This document shows positions 1-12,884 of a stretch of 64,000 nucleotides of DNA, piece after piece. The position numbers and the translations under genes are program-made. How positions within the stretch are numbered: position 1 is the stretch's first letter; each line of letters starts with the position of its first letter. Below the pieces are notes generated by a model. It did not search any database. It was not told the origin of the DNA and saw only the letters and a list, made by a program, of their open reading frames with translations. Origin of the DNA: Berberis thunbergii (Eukaryota > Streptophyta > Magnoliopsida > Ranunculales > Berberidaceae); NCBI GenBank assembly GCA_003290165.1, contig QNQO01010655.1, positions 62,001 through 126,000 on the forward strand, in the 5' to 3' direction.

Positions 1-41
1 GCCTAGTTTTAAGTAGATTTGCTAACTTGTTCTTATTTCAG

Positions 42-2238
42 CTAGTTTGTCGGTTCTGCATCAGTGCAAAAGTTATGGGGGACATCCTGTGTGTCCTCAG
101 TTTGCTAGATCCTTGGCATCAAGTTCAACTTCACAGTCATCAGGGAAAACCCAACAAGAGGTACAACCTTTCTTATCCTATGTGCTATTGATTATAAGTT
201 TATTTTACAGTTTAATGTTGATTTCAATCATACAGCAAGACGTGTTGTTGGTCGCTATACAAATTTGTATGTTATGAGTGTGGGCAATGTTCATAAAAAT
301 GCGTTCCTTATTTTATATAAGACGCTAGAATTGTATAAGAACGACTTGTGTTAGCCATGTGGCATGCTAATAATCGAATTTTTAAGTTCCCAAGATCACA
401 TGCATTGTGTGAGAAGAAGCATGGTTCTGTAGAGGACTTCGGAGGCTATTGACGGGGTGATGGATCGAGACTTCCATTTTCGTTGAGGAGCTCTATCTAG
501 GGAAGAATTAAGTGAATTTGTTGACCTGTTGTCCAGCATTTTGGATGGAGTGGTAATGGGGATTCAAGAGGATACATGGGTTTGGAAAGAGGACAACGGA
601 TTTTCTGTATCTTCAATCTTTTCTAAATGGGTTTTGGGCTAATTGCCTGTTCGCGCTAGGTCGAATTTTCTTTTGAAGTTAATTTGGAGAAAATGTGTTC
701 CTCCTATATATGGACAGTGGTGTGGAGCAAGATCCTGTCTAAAGCAGAGCTTGTGCATTGAGGTATGGATATTGATGTGTGTTGTTCTATGTTTTTGTTC
801 ACTTCTTGAGACTGCAATGTATCTTCTCCTGCAATGTGATTGGGTAAGTGGGATTTGGAGATATGTAGTCAATTTGTTTGGTGCTATTGGGTTATCCCAG
901 GGTTCATTGAGGAATTGTTGAAGGCTTTGAAAGTTCCCAGTTATCTTACTCCTAAAGGAAAAATCCATTGGTAGTTAGTACCATTCTCTGTAAATTGGGT
1001 GTTCTGGTTAGAGTGCAATAATATGATTTTTTCTGGTAAGTCTTCGAGTGGGGATGCGGTGATCATGGAAATTCTGATCTTGTTGTGGAGTTGGGTTTTC
1101 CATTACCCTTCTGTTAAGGGATTGTTCTTTGATTACCTATATGTCTCGGAGCTTAATGCTTCAAAGATTCCTTTACAATGTAATATAGTTTTCTTTGGCA
1201 TGAACAAATTTTACCTTTGAGAAAAATAGTTAAATGATTTAATTGATGTAGTTCCCTCATTGGGGGTTGGGGGTTCGGTGCTGCCAGTTCCAATTTTTTG
1301 AGGTGTGGGTTTGTGGGGGAAAAAAAGATCATTGCCTCATCCACAATGTTGCTCCAAAATTTGGCTATGAAGTCGCTTGGCCAACCTCATCCTTTTCATG
1401 TGTGTGAACTGGGAAGCAAGTCGGTTAAGTCTGGCCATTCCTTGTGAGAGATTAGGTTCAAAGCAAGGGTGGAGAGGTTGGCATTTTGCCTAAGATCAAG
1501 TGCAGGATGATACCAAATTTGATGCAAATTGAATATAGCTCTAATCCAGGTTTGTGATTCTTAAGACAAATTGAAACAAATTTCTAGTTACTAGTCTCCA
1601 CATTCACGCTTGCAACGAAGGTATTTGTTGCATCTCAAGGCAAACACCTTTTGAGTTCACTAGTGAATATCTTACCTTGTGCCTCAACATTTTAACATAC
1701 TTTTCTCATGAATGCCGTTCTGAACCACACCTTCCTCATGAATATTCTCCAGGAGTCAGCTGAAACAATGTGGGTCTTACTGATGCAATCTCATTCAAAC
1801 CAAGAAACTACATCAAAAGCTACCAACACCTCTTTATTCATCTAAAGAAGACGTAATACAATGAGCTTGTTTATAAAGACCAAAATAAGAACCCTAATAT
1901 TAGGAAGGCAATGACTTTTTGACACCACTACTTCCTCTCGTTAACACCACCAATCCCATGAATTTTAAATATTTTGAACCTACTATGTGACACCACCATT
2001 ATATGAGTTTTTACTTTTTTTTAATTCTCTTTCTTTCTCTTTTCCTTTCCTCTCTCCATGGAAACCAACAACATCGCCGGCGGCCCCCTTTTTTCTTTCT
2101 TTTTCTGTATCTGAATTGCTCTGTTACAGAAAACAACAACGTGAGTGCCACCCACCTCTGTCCTACCCGCACTCGCCCCACTTTGCCTCCCTCAGTGCAC
2201 GCCATCGCCGGCCTACTCGCCCTTCATCTCTGATTCCA

Positions 2239-2270
<32 letters not shown>

Positions 2271-4327
2271 CTTGGGTCGCAATGAGAGCTGCAAGATTGG
2301 GTCTCAATCTAGCAGTTTTTTCGATTCGCATGAAGGTCCGCAAAATTTGCAAGTGTACTCGCACGGGGGTCTACGGAATTTTCAAGTGTTCTTGCATGGG
2401 GGTTTGTGAGCTGCTTAAAATTTTTCACAAGTTTGATTTCAGTTTCTATTCCTATTTTGATTTCGTTAGGAAATCTCGTTTTCGATATTGATTTCAGTTT
2501 CGAAAAGGGAGAGACAAGGGAGGCGCGGGGCTGCACGCAGTGCATCGTCCAAAAATTTGTTTCTGCTCCTTGCTAGAGTTCTTGTTGTTGAGAAGAGAGG
2601 AAGAGGAGAGAGAAGAGATGAGAGAAAGAGAAGGCAGCAGGGCGGCGAAGCGGGGTACTGCTATCGTCCTCGCTGCTATCTGTAATGCTGTTCATCGCAG
2701 AGGGAAAGAGGGAGAAGAAAGTGGTGTCACTAAGCAGGTGATGATGTTAGACAGGAAGATGGTGGTGTTAGAAGGTTACTGCCTATTAGGAAAGAAGCAA
2801 TTGATCCCTACTTAAATGAACTTCCTAAAATATATCCCAATGATGAAGTTACCTCAACATATGAAAATTTTAAAATATATAATTTTAGTGGTCCTAAAAA
2901 TCCTAGATGGAAGTAGAATTATCCCTTCATGCTCCATCATCACTTGCACTTAAACTAAGTTTCTTTCCCTTTTCTTGTTCTTGTTGCAGCATAGAAAAGA
3001 CATATCTACAGTTGATGACCCCTTTGAGGCTCCAACCTACAATATTCCAGAGAAGCCTGTGACATTTACAGAGGGGGCTTCCTATGGTATCATCATTGTT
3101 GCTGGCCTAGGTGTTGCACTTGGAGCAGGATATGCTGTTTTTAAGGAACTTATTTTCGAACCTAAAGAGTAAGGTCCTGAATTCTATTTCTAGGAAAATG
3201 TGACTGGTATTCGTAGCTTTAAATTTCTGCATTTAAAGTTGTATTTTTCATGGATTTAATCAAAATTAGAACTGGTCACCTGGATTTAGGTACAAGGTGT
3301 TTGGGAAGGCCTTGGAAAGGGTACAAAATGACAGTCAGGTTAGTCAAATGTTTGCTACTGTGATTTCTTGCTTTCTACTTGGGAAGCGTTAATGTTCTTT
3401 AGTTATGGGAAGGTTTAGCTATTTTACGTAAGGTCAATTGAAGAATCTTGGTGTATTGTGGACCACTATTTGAAGAATTGCATCATTGCCATAGGAGACT
3501 ATATAGAGCAAAAATGTAATCTAAATTTGTATGCCTATTAACGATAACTATAGAATTGCATTTTTTTCCCTTGTTATTTGGAGACGGCCAGGAATGAGAC
3601 CCTGGCAAATGTCCTCTTCTCGTTCGACTTAATTTTGCATTTAAAAGGCCAGAAAATGGTAGTTTCCCCTTCCACATGTGGTTACCACCTATTTTCCAGC
3701 ATCTTTATGTATGATCACACTTGTCTCCTGACTTTGATTCAGATCAGCAATTTCTATGGCAAAATCTAAATCTGTATTTGTTAACTAATCATAAATTCCG
3801 TAGCTTGAATTGTTAAGGCGATTCTATTATTAGGAGTCTGATGGATTGTACTGGTAACCTTGTGTAACTTCTCTATATCCCCCCCTTACAATGTTTTTGT
3901 ATTTGCATGTTGGGTTTCTTGAAATCTATACTCGGTTCATGTGGTTTGCTTATGTCACCTCATATCAGGTTAGAGTGAGAATTGGATCTCCTGTAACTGG
4001 GTATGGCCAAGAAGTCAGAAACCGAGCTGCTCGTCAACGAATTCCAAACAGGATATGGACTGATGAAGATGGCGTCGAGAGGGTTGAGGTGATTATCTTT
4101 CCGTCTGTTCTTTGTTTTAGAGAGTTTGTCTAGAGGCTTGTCTGACATCACGAATCTATTCTATGCAGGTTAATTTTTATATCCGTGGACCTCATGGAGC
4201 CGGAAAGGTCTACACAGAGATGTTCAAGGACAAAGTGGACAAGGAGTGGAAGTACACTTATTTGATTGTCGAGATCAAATCTCCATCCCCAGCACAATTG
4301 ATGCTGGAATCCTATGTCCCAGCTTGA
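42..4327 (+). CDS. TIM21: TIM21-like mitochondrial import subunit (3' part of gene)
   Basis: The gene runs in from upstream of the window. Visible exons are 42-160, 2990-3168, 3290-3338, 3969-4088 and 4169-4327 (stop TGA 4325-4327). All junctions are GT-AG and keep one frame. The spliced protein has an FARSLAS-like end of the transit region, a [12 protein letters not shown] segment, one membrane span ([19 protein letters not shown]) and then the soluble Tim21 domain ending in ESYVPA. Tim21 proteins sit in the inner mitochondrial membrane, facing the intermembrane space, and link the TIM23 presequence translocase to TOM and respiratory complexes. The family assignment rests on recognised conserved blocks ([11 protein letters not shown], GHGxEVRNRxARQRIPN-like, [13 protein letters not shown]). 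The first intron seen is about 2.8 kb long because it holds a LINE remnant. The start codon and targeting peptide are outside the window. Confidence 0.88.
480..1215 (+). mobile_element. LINE (non-LTR) remnant, zf-RVT region
   Basis: Inside the TIM21 intron, translated pieces in several frames read like the 3' end of a plant LINE pol ORF: a [20 protein letters not shown] block, then LIWRKCVPP, then [22 protein letters not shown] and [15 protein letters not shown]. These are the usual blocks of the reverse-transcriptase zinc-binding (zf-RVT) region. Stops and frame changes (for example the stop after KWVLG near 642) show it is dead. No RT or endonuclease domain is present. Confidence 0.7.
2239..2265. 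repeat. 27-base cytosine homopolymer
   Basis: An unbroken run of C on the + strand inside a pyrimidine-rich stretch of the TIM21 intron. Such long C (G) runs are rare in plant DNA, and the exact length is likely to be unreliable. Confidence 0.9.
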
Positions 4328-5324
4328 AAGGATGAGAGTGAGATGACTATCGTACAAAATTTAAATTCAATTTTCTTGTAGAACTTTCTGTTACTGCCTG
4401 TATCTGGGGGGTTGCACATGTATTTGAAGTCCAATTTTGATGTTCAAGAATTTTGATTTTCGGCATTTCATGTCATATATGGTATCTGGTAGTCGTGTTC
4501 ATTTAGGCTGCCTAGTTTTGGAACAGTTATTTTTAATTTAATTTTTTATTGTTCAGTTTAAACGAAATTTGTTCCAAAATTATTTTCCAAATATAGAAAA
4601 TTTGCATGTGGGGACTGCTTGGGCATCCTTGTCGAAGCCTTCAAATGTTTGTAGACCAAGAGGTTTTTAATATGGCTTCCAGGCAGCACTAATTCTATTG
4701 ACCCTAATGGTACAGGTATTATAGGTCGTACATACTGACCTTTCTGGGCTTGTGTTTGCCTGCAGAATTTTGGCTCTTCGTGGAGCTGTGAATTTTGCTG
4801 CAAATCTTGGTTGGAGCTGAGTAATTGCGTCTCTTGCTATTTGGATTTTGGATTTGCTACTTGAGACTGTAAGCCAATTTGTTGCCTGTAGGAATATGAA
4901 ATGAGTCAGGTATAAAAGCACCCACGTCTACAGATATGGTTGGGTCTAAATATAACTATGATTTTTGGTGATATAATTAATGTTTTCACTTGGAAGAAGA
5001 AAACTAGTATAATGAACAAAATATTGAGCATCGATTGAAGAGTCAGTATACAAGGAGTGCAAAAATGTTTGCAGTGCTGTAGAGGCAACAGGTTCCGGTT
5101 GCATTCCAAGTTTTCAGCTTTCAGTAGCTTATTTTTGGATTAATAATGGACCTTTCTCTCTGGCAAGTATATGGTATCGTGCTCAAAGGATGAAGAAAAA
5201 CAAACACAGTCCGAGGCTCGGATTTGATACCTTCAGTGAATGCAAATATTTTCTTCACCTTGGTCCTGATCAAACTGATACCAGTATTTGATTAGAAGTC
5301 TGTTCATCTGCTTGATTTACTTGA
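4328..5324. other. TIM21 3' UTR and intergenic sequence
   Basis: Begins with the TIM21 3' untranslated region. No convincing coding signal, RNA gene or element ends were seen after that. Confidence 0.5.
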
Positions 5325-5560
5325 AGAATACTACGCGACAGTGTCCAGAATGCATAATTAAGGTTTGATTCAACATCCACTAAACCCTCCAATACCTGCA
5401 CTACCACTGCCATGGAAGGTCTTTTTGCAATATCATTTTGTAAGCATCACATTGCCATCGGTATCGTCCTAACCATTTCTTCAAGATGTAATTCTTCGCC
5501 TTTATTCGGACTGAGAGCGATCAAGATTCTTGTGCCCACAGATCCCTAGACTTTCAAATC
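5325..5560 (-). pseudogene. Receptor-like kinase C-terminal fragment
   Basis: On the minus strand this reads as the end of a plant receptor-kinase domain: GTRILIALSPNKGEELHLEEMVR, then an in-frame stop, then CLQNDIAKRPSMAVVVQVLEGL and VESNLNYAFW. The RPSMAVVVQVLEG block is typical of subdomain XI in S-domain / lectin-type receptor kinases. There is no upstream kinase core on either side, so this is a truncated, stop-containing fragment. The exact receptor class is a guess. Confidence 0.7.
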
Positions 5561-5713
5561 ATTTATTTTTAAACATCCACTGTACATCATAATATATCAG
5601 TGATCCTGTGCGTGTGATTGATGCTATGAATCAGTGAGACAACACTGTTGTTCATACATTCACATCAAATATTTCACATCATTATTAGTAGTAACTAAGT
5701 CTATGTGTGCTGA

Positions 5714-5877
5714 GAGTGAGGCTAGAGAGCGAGGACGGCGACGTGGCGGGGTGGACGGCTCCCACCCCGCTTGGGATGCATGCCGCATTTTTTGTGCGTG
5801 CATCTCGAGCAGGGTGGACGGCTCCCACCCCGCCACGTCAATGTCCTCGCTGGTTTCCTCGACATTTAGAATTCCCC
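5714..5877. mobile_element. Hairpin MITE, Mutator-like family (copy a)
   Basis: A 164-bp imperfect palindrome. It is flanked by a perfect 9-bp direct repeat, GTGTGCTGA (5705-5713 and 5878-5886). The right arm ends in the family motif GACATTTAGAATTCCCC, and the left end begins GAGTGAGGCTAG, so it is inverted relative to the other copies. Each arm also holds the inner near-palindrome GGTGGACGGCTCCCACC. Confidence 0.85.
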
Positions 5878-5886
5878 GTGTGCTGA

Positions 5887-8590
5887 AGACAATATACAGT
5901 TTTGACAATTCCAGACTCAGTTTTTTATGTGCCAAACACTCTCATCTAGCTTTTCAACCAAAAAGGGAAATAAACGAATATAACCCAATGCCTACCAAAT
6001 GAACCCAGCGTGGCTTGCATGCTTAGTGGTTGAGAGGGAAATTGACATGTTTAATGGTTGAGATGGAAATTGACATCGATCTTCTCGATCTGTTTTGTTA
6101 CTGGTTATGGTTCATGAGAATGGAAACACAGAGAAGACGATATTTCACATTGGAGCTTGTTTCACTACTGACGTGCTGGGAAATTTATAAGATAATACTG
6201 TAAAAATAAGAGAGAAGGAGATGGAAATGGAGACCTGTGTGCTTTCTCTCAGACAGAATTATGTGTCTGTTTGGTTGCACGGAAAATAGACATGAAAAAT
6301 TGAAACCGTTTACATAAAACTGATCGAGGCCTCCTCTCGGACTTGAATTCCTATGAGTAATGAGAAAACAGTCTTATGAAATATCGATTTCTTATCAGTA
6401 AATAAACAATCAACAATAAAAATATGCATACAAGGGAAATGGATTCTATTTCCCAAAGAAAAATGTCTAACTAAAGAGACCCTAAGTTGAATTAGCATTA
6501 TTGCTTCATTTCATGTAATATAGGTGAACAGTTCATTTTCATTCCTGTAAGTTTGTGAAAGATGTACCGAGAAAATTCAAGTGATCACCTCCTATTTTTT
6601 AAAGCTTTTCTTTACATAACAAGTTCATTGTTTCTCATCATCTGTGTCAAAGTAGTGTTGTTAACTTTCACTTTCTTTCAAGTCATTTCACTGCTCGAAG
6701 CACTCAGAGAGATTCAAATACTTTGGCAAGCAAAGGTATCCTGAAACATCATCCTCCTTTTTTTTTTTTTTTTTTCCTTCCATTTTAAATTAAATTATGT
6801 CACCATTTGCCAATTTTGATAGAACTCATGCATTTTCTCTGGGCTCAAAATCAAGTGTCTCACCCATTAGGTGTAGAATGATAGTTTTTTTTTTTTGTCT
6901 CACTGAGAATGTTGGATAATATATGATGAAACCAATCGGTAATGCGTTCAGAATCGTACACGTGGCGAAGGTCAATTCTAATACTGAAAAAGGTTTCGAT
7001 ACGGTCTCAAGCGAACCCATTCTTGAAACAATGTTCAGCTTATAAGTCAGGCGTCCAAGCCTAAGTCACACCAGCCCATGTGACACAGATCTTGGAGATT
7101 GCCTTAGAACAATAAGGCTCCAACACAGATCTCTGAGTTGTCATAGGCCCGAGATCCACTAATTCAAATTAGCTATTAATTAAATCAAACATTGTGTCTT
7201 AAACAGAGTGAAGTGCGCCTCAAAGAGACTCAGTAATGCACATGTAAGATTCCGAACTAGATCTCCTCCCTCCATCACGCCCTCAAATACAAGGATAATT
7301 GAGAAGGGAACACTCGATATAAAAAGGTGAACAAAGGGAAGAAGAAAGGTACGCAAAGACATTGTTAATTCTAGTCTATATTTTTCCTTGCACTGTCGTC
7401 TAACTTAAGCCTTAGAATGCTTTTGACCACCACAACGGTGGTCCATTGCTCACCACTGTTCCTTTTACACATTCAATATTAGCAAGGATGAATTTGGACG
7501 CATCAAAAAAATATATATATATATAGTCAAAAAAATTAAGTTCGTTGTTTAATGAAACGAATTGGTTGGAGAAGGATTAAATTCTGATGACTATGTATAT
7601 TCGAGTTTAAAAGGTTGTTCCAAATAGTTCTTAAACTTTCTAGGAAATATATGTATTTGTACTTACTGTTAGCAATTGGATCCATCTTATGATATTTTCG
7701 ATTCATATGCAAGTATGTATATACAAAAGAAGAAAAACTAAACCAAAATAGAAAACAGAGATCTTCGTGCATGGTTCTTAATGATGTCAATGGATGATAT
7801 GTGGTTCTTAACTGACCAAAGTCTTTGTACATGTAATATTTATACCAATGATATTGATTTGTTTGAATTTCAAACTTTACTTTTAATTTATTTTTTAAAA
7901 TCCAATTGGACACTGAAATAACGAGTAAGTCTAGCCAGTCAGATTTGCTAGTCATTTTTTTGTCAAGTTTTGATTTTGTACATTTTTATCCATTATCTTT
8001 AAAACACAATTACAAACACCATTTATAAAAGAGGTTAAAAATATTAAAAAAAATCAAACCAAACCAAAAAATGAGTAGCAAACCTGACCGACTAAACTTA
8101 CTCATGAAATAATTTCCCCCGACAAATTACCATATACCACATGTACTACACTGCCTCGTAGAAACTAGCTCAACTCCAATACAACTTAACTTTAATTTTC
8201 TTTTTGCCAAGACAAATAGTGAACTAGATTAAAAGAACTTGCTGAACCCATGGCTAAATATTTTATAGTAGCCTCGTTAAACCGTACATCTCTTTTGTTG
8301 TATCCAAATAGGCAGCCAAGAACATAAACTACGAAGGCATTAGTGATCATTTCTTGCATTGTATTTCTGAAATCCTGGTGATGCATTCAAATCAGTCCTT
8401 GCTTAAATTAAATCTGCAAAACGAACAACACTTATTAAGGACAGATTTGTCTTTCAGCGTTGAAATACCTTCAACCACCATAACGATGGTCTCTGACTCA
8501 CCATTGTTTGTTTTTGCAGGTTCGAGATCAGTAAGTACAGTTTTGAACGCATAACTTACATTTCTTGATCAGGCTCACCCGTGCCGAAAG
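5887..8590. other. AT-rich intergenic stretch
   Basis: No gene, RNA or clear element boundary was found. It holds T-runs (near 6760 and 6885) and a short AT microsatellite (near 7511). Two blocks near 7425-7465 and 8468-8510 share a similar core (ACCACCAYAACGRTGGTC followed by CTCACCA). This may be a weak dispersed repeat. Confidence 0.4.
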
Positions 8591-8598
8591 ATTCCCGG

Positions 8599-8626
8599 GA
8601 TGGGCTTGGGCCAAAGCCCACCCGAC
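8599..8626 (+). promoter_or_regulatory. Site II-like promoter motif cluster
   Basis: About 160-190 bp before the ATG at 8787 lies GATGGGCTTGGGCCAAAG followed by CCCACCCG. It holds TGGGCT and TGGGCC cores, the site II class bound by TCP factors in plant housekeeping promoters. The assignment is by motif only. Confidence 0.45.
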
Positions 8627-8786
8627 CCCAGGGTCCAAATACCCGTTTAGCCGCTCCTCATGACCGTTGGCAAAGATTCAAATTTCAAACAGTCAAAACC
8701 CTTGTGAGCATTCATTCACTCACATCACATCGAGCTGCTGCGGAGAGCGAGCTAGAGAGATAGAATAGAGAAGAAGAAACTGAACA

Positions 8787-11576
8787 ATGGTTGGTTTCTC
8801 GTGGGCCGATGAAGTCGAGAGAGAAGAAGAAGAAGCCCGAGCGCAATGGAAAGAACATCAGAAAAAACCCAACAACCCCTTTGGATCTGCGAGGCCAAGA
8901 GAAGTGGTTCTACAAGAGAAAGGGATCGATTGGCGAAAGATCGATCAGAAACTTCACGAACCCTCCACTCTTAGGTAGTTTTTTCTTTCAACCCATATCT
9001 TAATTTGTCTTCTAAATGTTCACTGAAATGTTTGACTAAAATTTTCTTTATCTTTGTGATTGATTAGTTGAGATGTCTTGTAAATGTTCACTGAAATGTT
9101 TGACCCAGAAGTGTTTAGTTTTGATGTTTGCTGTTTGTTATCGGAGATGGGGTTTGGGTTTTGTGTCTAATTGCTTAATCGAACGTTTTTTCAAATCAGC
9201 TTGTAATAGGTAGTTTTGAGGTCATTTCGAATTAGATTGTTGTAATTGAAGTGATTTTGTTTCTTCTTTGCCCCAAAATTGGGCCTTTAGGGTAGTGATT
9301 GCACGTCGATCTGGATTCTTAAAGAGACTTGAAATACTTTGATTAACTAGATTATTTGTTTTTTTTTTCCACCTAATGTTTATATAACTTGAAAGGTTTG
9401 GGATCCTGGGAGAGGTACATGACCTAATTTCGCACCCAAACGATCAACACTTGGATGTAGTTTGATTTGATGGTTCCATTGTGGTCTTTGCTAGCTTAAG
9501 ATGATTAATAACAAAAAGTTTGGCTGAAGGTAAGCCGAGCTGATCTTTTCCCAACTAAAAAAAAAGAAATAACCCCATACGTTATTAGTTATGAATTGTA
9601 TCTCATTGGCTTATTCTTCATCTTTGCTTCTATATTTGTTCCTACTTCCATCCAATAATGTTTTCAAATAGAACTGCGAAGAGGTGTATTGTGTCCTCTA
9701 TGAAATATAACCTGGCGTGTTTCTTTATATTTGAGATTTTATACACCTTGATCCTTGATCAATGCTGCTATAGTGGCATCTACGTCTTGTTAGTACTAAA
9801 CTAGTGTCATTTGTTTGAATTATACATACATAGAAGTTTAGATATGTAATGGAGTAGTTGCGATGTGCCATCAAATCATTTTAAGAAGGGATGATTTCAA
9901 GTTTGTGAATGAGTATTTCAATTAATGATCCGTACATAGTTATACGATTGAAGTTTTGTTGCCCCTAGTGGTTTGATGCACAGCCATAGTTTGTTTTAGA
10001 AACCTTTCTTAGTTGAAGTACTTCCAAAACTTAAACATCTCTATAATTTCAGAAGGAAGCCAAATGTCTTCTTCACCGTGTGAGGTGTTTGGAGCATTGT
10101 CATTTCAAGAATCAATGAAGAAAGAAAAGAAAAACAATTTTGGGTCAGTCGTTGTAGAGGAAGAAACACATCTTTCCACAATCAATAAAAGAAGAAACTT
10201 TGAAGTTTACATTGGTTGGAAGTAGAAAGAAGTAAAAAGAAGAAGGCAATGAGAGAGAACTCACAACTGTATATTTAGTTTTCCTTTCGATCAGCTTGGC
10301 TTTGCTTCAGCCAATCTCTTTTTTGTTAAGCCAAGGAAAACTAGAATTGTAACCATCATATCTGACTACATCTAAGGGCTATTGATGTAAGTTTGAAATT
10401 GTGTTATGAATTTGTATCCTAGTACCTGATTTTATTGTATGATGAAATATTTTGTTTTTTCGTATTTATGTGGATAACTATTTCTATTGCGTATAAAATT
10501 TCATGGTAATGTGTTAGGAAGGAGAAGCAAATGAAGGAAAACATTCCGGCAGAAATGACACAAGCTTCTGAAAAACAGCATATTCCATCAATGACCAGAG
10601 TTTCAGAAGGGAATGTTAGAAATTCAAGAAATGTATATGAAGAAAATGGCATTTCAACGGGCAGTCTAACAAGCAGGAATCAAGATCTCGATCCACTTGT
10701 TCCACCATTACGGTACCCACCTAAAAATTATATGTATTTGATTAATGCTATGCAACAGTCAAACAACTTCCATAGAGCTGAGACCAGGATTCCAAATGTG
10801 GGTGAGTTTGATCGACAGAGAGAGAACAGAATTGGAGAATGTGGGGACTCAATTGATTTTCAAAGTCCAGATTTTTATAGACAACTTGGTGCTCCTGAAA
10901 GTCGCATGGATCGAGGGAGACGTTGCCCAAGCTCTGAAATTGGAAGAAAGGATCTTAACTCAATGGAGTTGAGGCATCACGCAGTTGGAAAGATGCATGA
11001 TAGACCCATGAGAACTTCACCTATTCGTGGAGAAAGGGAGTGGAATAACAAGAATCCCAACCATATTAGGAGCACTTTCATTGAAGAACAGTTGGTAGGC
11101 CATCCCCCGGTAAATGGAAGAAGAAGTTCACTTCCTGATCATAATAGAGGGGGGAGAGTTTCTGATGAAGATTTTTATCATGGGAACATGGAAACTGAAT
11201 ACGGAAGAACTAACATTATTGCAGCAACACGAAGGGGAAGATCTCCCATTGAGTCATCACGCCATAGAGGGGGTTGGACTACCATGGCTTTGACAAGGGA
11301 GAAGCTGGTTTCAGGGGGAACTATAAAACTGCACGAGTAAGGCCATTAGAGGATGCAGAGCACCGACGTGAAAACGCTGAATATTTGTATGATAGGCAGA
11401 GATTTGGTGTTGAGGAGTTTGAAGGTGACAGGACAAGAACAATGGATGGGAGGAGAGCTGAACAATATAACAAATTGGATACAAAAACAACCAGTTTCAG
11501 GAATGAGAACAACAGGAAGAGAGCAATGAAACTAGGACCAATCAACCATAGGGTTAATCAACAGAGGAGGAGCTGA
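8787..11576 (+). CDS. Charged protein of unknown function, FSWADEVE N-terminus
   Basis: Exon 1 is 8787-8974 and begins MVGFSWADEVEREEEEARAQ, with a second conserved-looking block PREVVLQEKGIDWRKID. The donor at 8975 leaves phase 2 and matches the acceptor at 10516-10517. Exon 2 (from 10518) continues as an Arg/Ser/Glu-rich, low-complexity chain. Its frame closes at 11340, but a second frame picks up the same style of protein (from 11271 to stop 11574-11576, ending VNQQRRS). The switch lies in the G-run 11269-11273, so one base appears to be missing there. I recall similar FSWADEVE/ARPREVVL N-termini in other plant proteins but cannot assign a function. The high charge suggests an RNA- or nucleus-associated protein, which is inference only. 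The 1.5-kb intron may hide further exons. Confidence 0.7.
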
Positions 11577-12780
11577 GCCCGAGTTTGAAACATTTTTGCA
11601 GTCTGTTATTTAGCAATGTTAGTCGTAAGCATGTAATGAGAATATTACATGAACCCTTCAGTTTCTTTTCAGTACTTCAATTAGCAACCAAATGATTTTT
11701 ACTTTACTATTGTGTTGCGTAGGTATGCATTATGTTCCAAAGACTATCCTTTTTCAATTGAATGAACTTTTGATGTTTTTATCGCATCCTTTCAGATAGG
11801 CATATTCAATAAATTCATTGTGTATCATAGCTCTCAGCTTCTCGAGCTGAATTACCATGAGATGTCAGACACATTGAACAATTTTTTGAACAACTTTCAA
11901 TGTCAGGGACACCATTGTTCAAAACACTTCCAAAAAAATTGCGACTCTCAGTTGTTTTTACACTCTTGAGTTGGCTCTGAATATAAACATTCAGATCTCT
12001 GTTTCGCCATTAGTAACAGGCTTTCAATCTGCAAATTATTATTATATTCTGATCACAAACACGATAAAGAAGTAGAGTTTATTAGAATATTAACTTATAT
12101 TAACGACACAACGGGTTTGGTCTAGTTCTCAAATGGTAACGTTATATGTTCAGAATCAAGCAACAGACATGATATTCAACCTGTTTCTTTGTGAATATGT
12201 TTATATTCTTCATTGTTTGCATCCGATCCAAGTCAACTGAAAACTTTTAAGAACTCAAATCTTCCATCTGTCTTACCTAATACAGATAGATAATCCAAGT
12301 TTATAAGGTTGGGGTTGGGGAATGAACATTTTGTGTTGTCACTGCCAAAATAATTAACGAAAGCAACCATTCATGATGGTCTAGATTCTTAGCTTGTGTT
12401 GAGTAGTTACAACATTAGTGCTATATCTTTGACGCCGTCAATACGACCACAGTATGTACTGTCCGATGAACAAATTCACATGTATCTCATTGACATCCAA
12501 CCATATATATATATAGACCAATCCAAATTGTGGTCACGTTCCCATACTTTTCATCGAAAGGCTTAATGAATTTTTCCTTAATAATCAAATGATTTAATAA
12601 AATAGACCCAAAAACCATTCCACATGGAGCTCCACTAAGATTGTCTTGGATTTCAAGATCCATATGTGAATAATTGAATTTGAAATGTTACTCTCCCATG
12701 CATGTGTAAGCTTTTTATTTTTATTTTTTATATATGTTTCATGGTTTGAAGTTTAACATTTTGGTATAAATTTCTCAGGA
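11577..12780. other. 3' UTR and AT-rich intergenic stretch
   Basis: Follows the gene ending at 11576. No coding or RNA signal was recognised. Confidence 0.4.
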
Positions 12781-12884
12781 TATTCCCGAGAGCACGTCCC
12801 TTTCTATTCCCGAGAGCACGTCCCTTTCTATTCTGAACCAGAAATTTCTCAGTATATATATATTCCAGAGAGCACGTCCTTTAG
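12781..12884. repeat. 24-bp tandem repeat beside the viral insert
   Basis: Two identical 24-bp units (12781-12804 and 12805-12828) share the core TATTCCCGAGAGCACGTCCC. A third, diverged unit lies at 12861-12884. They sit just before the virus-derived block. Confidence 0.8.

Noticed and set aside
1987..2268. 93-codon frame ending in poly-Pro
   Set aside because: The Pro run is only the translated C homopolymer inside an intron.
7536..7955. 139-codon minus-strand frame
   Set aside because: AT-rich, no domain, codon use like random intergenic DNA.
10013..10225. Possible middle exon of the 8787-11576 gene (EGSQMSSSPCEVFGALSFQE)
   Set aside because: Its acceptor phase does not fit exon 1, while exon 1 and the exon at 10518 join cleanly without it. 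It could be an alternative exon, but nothing proves it.
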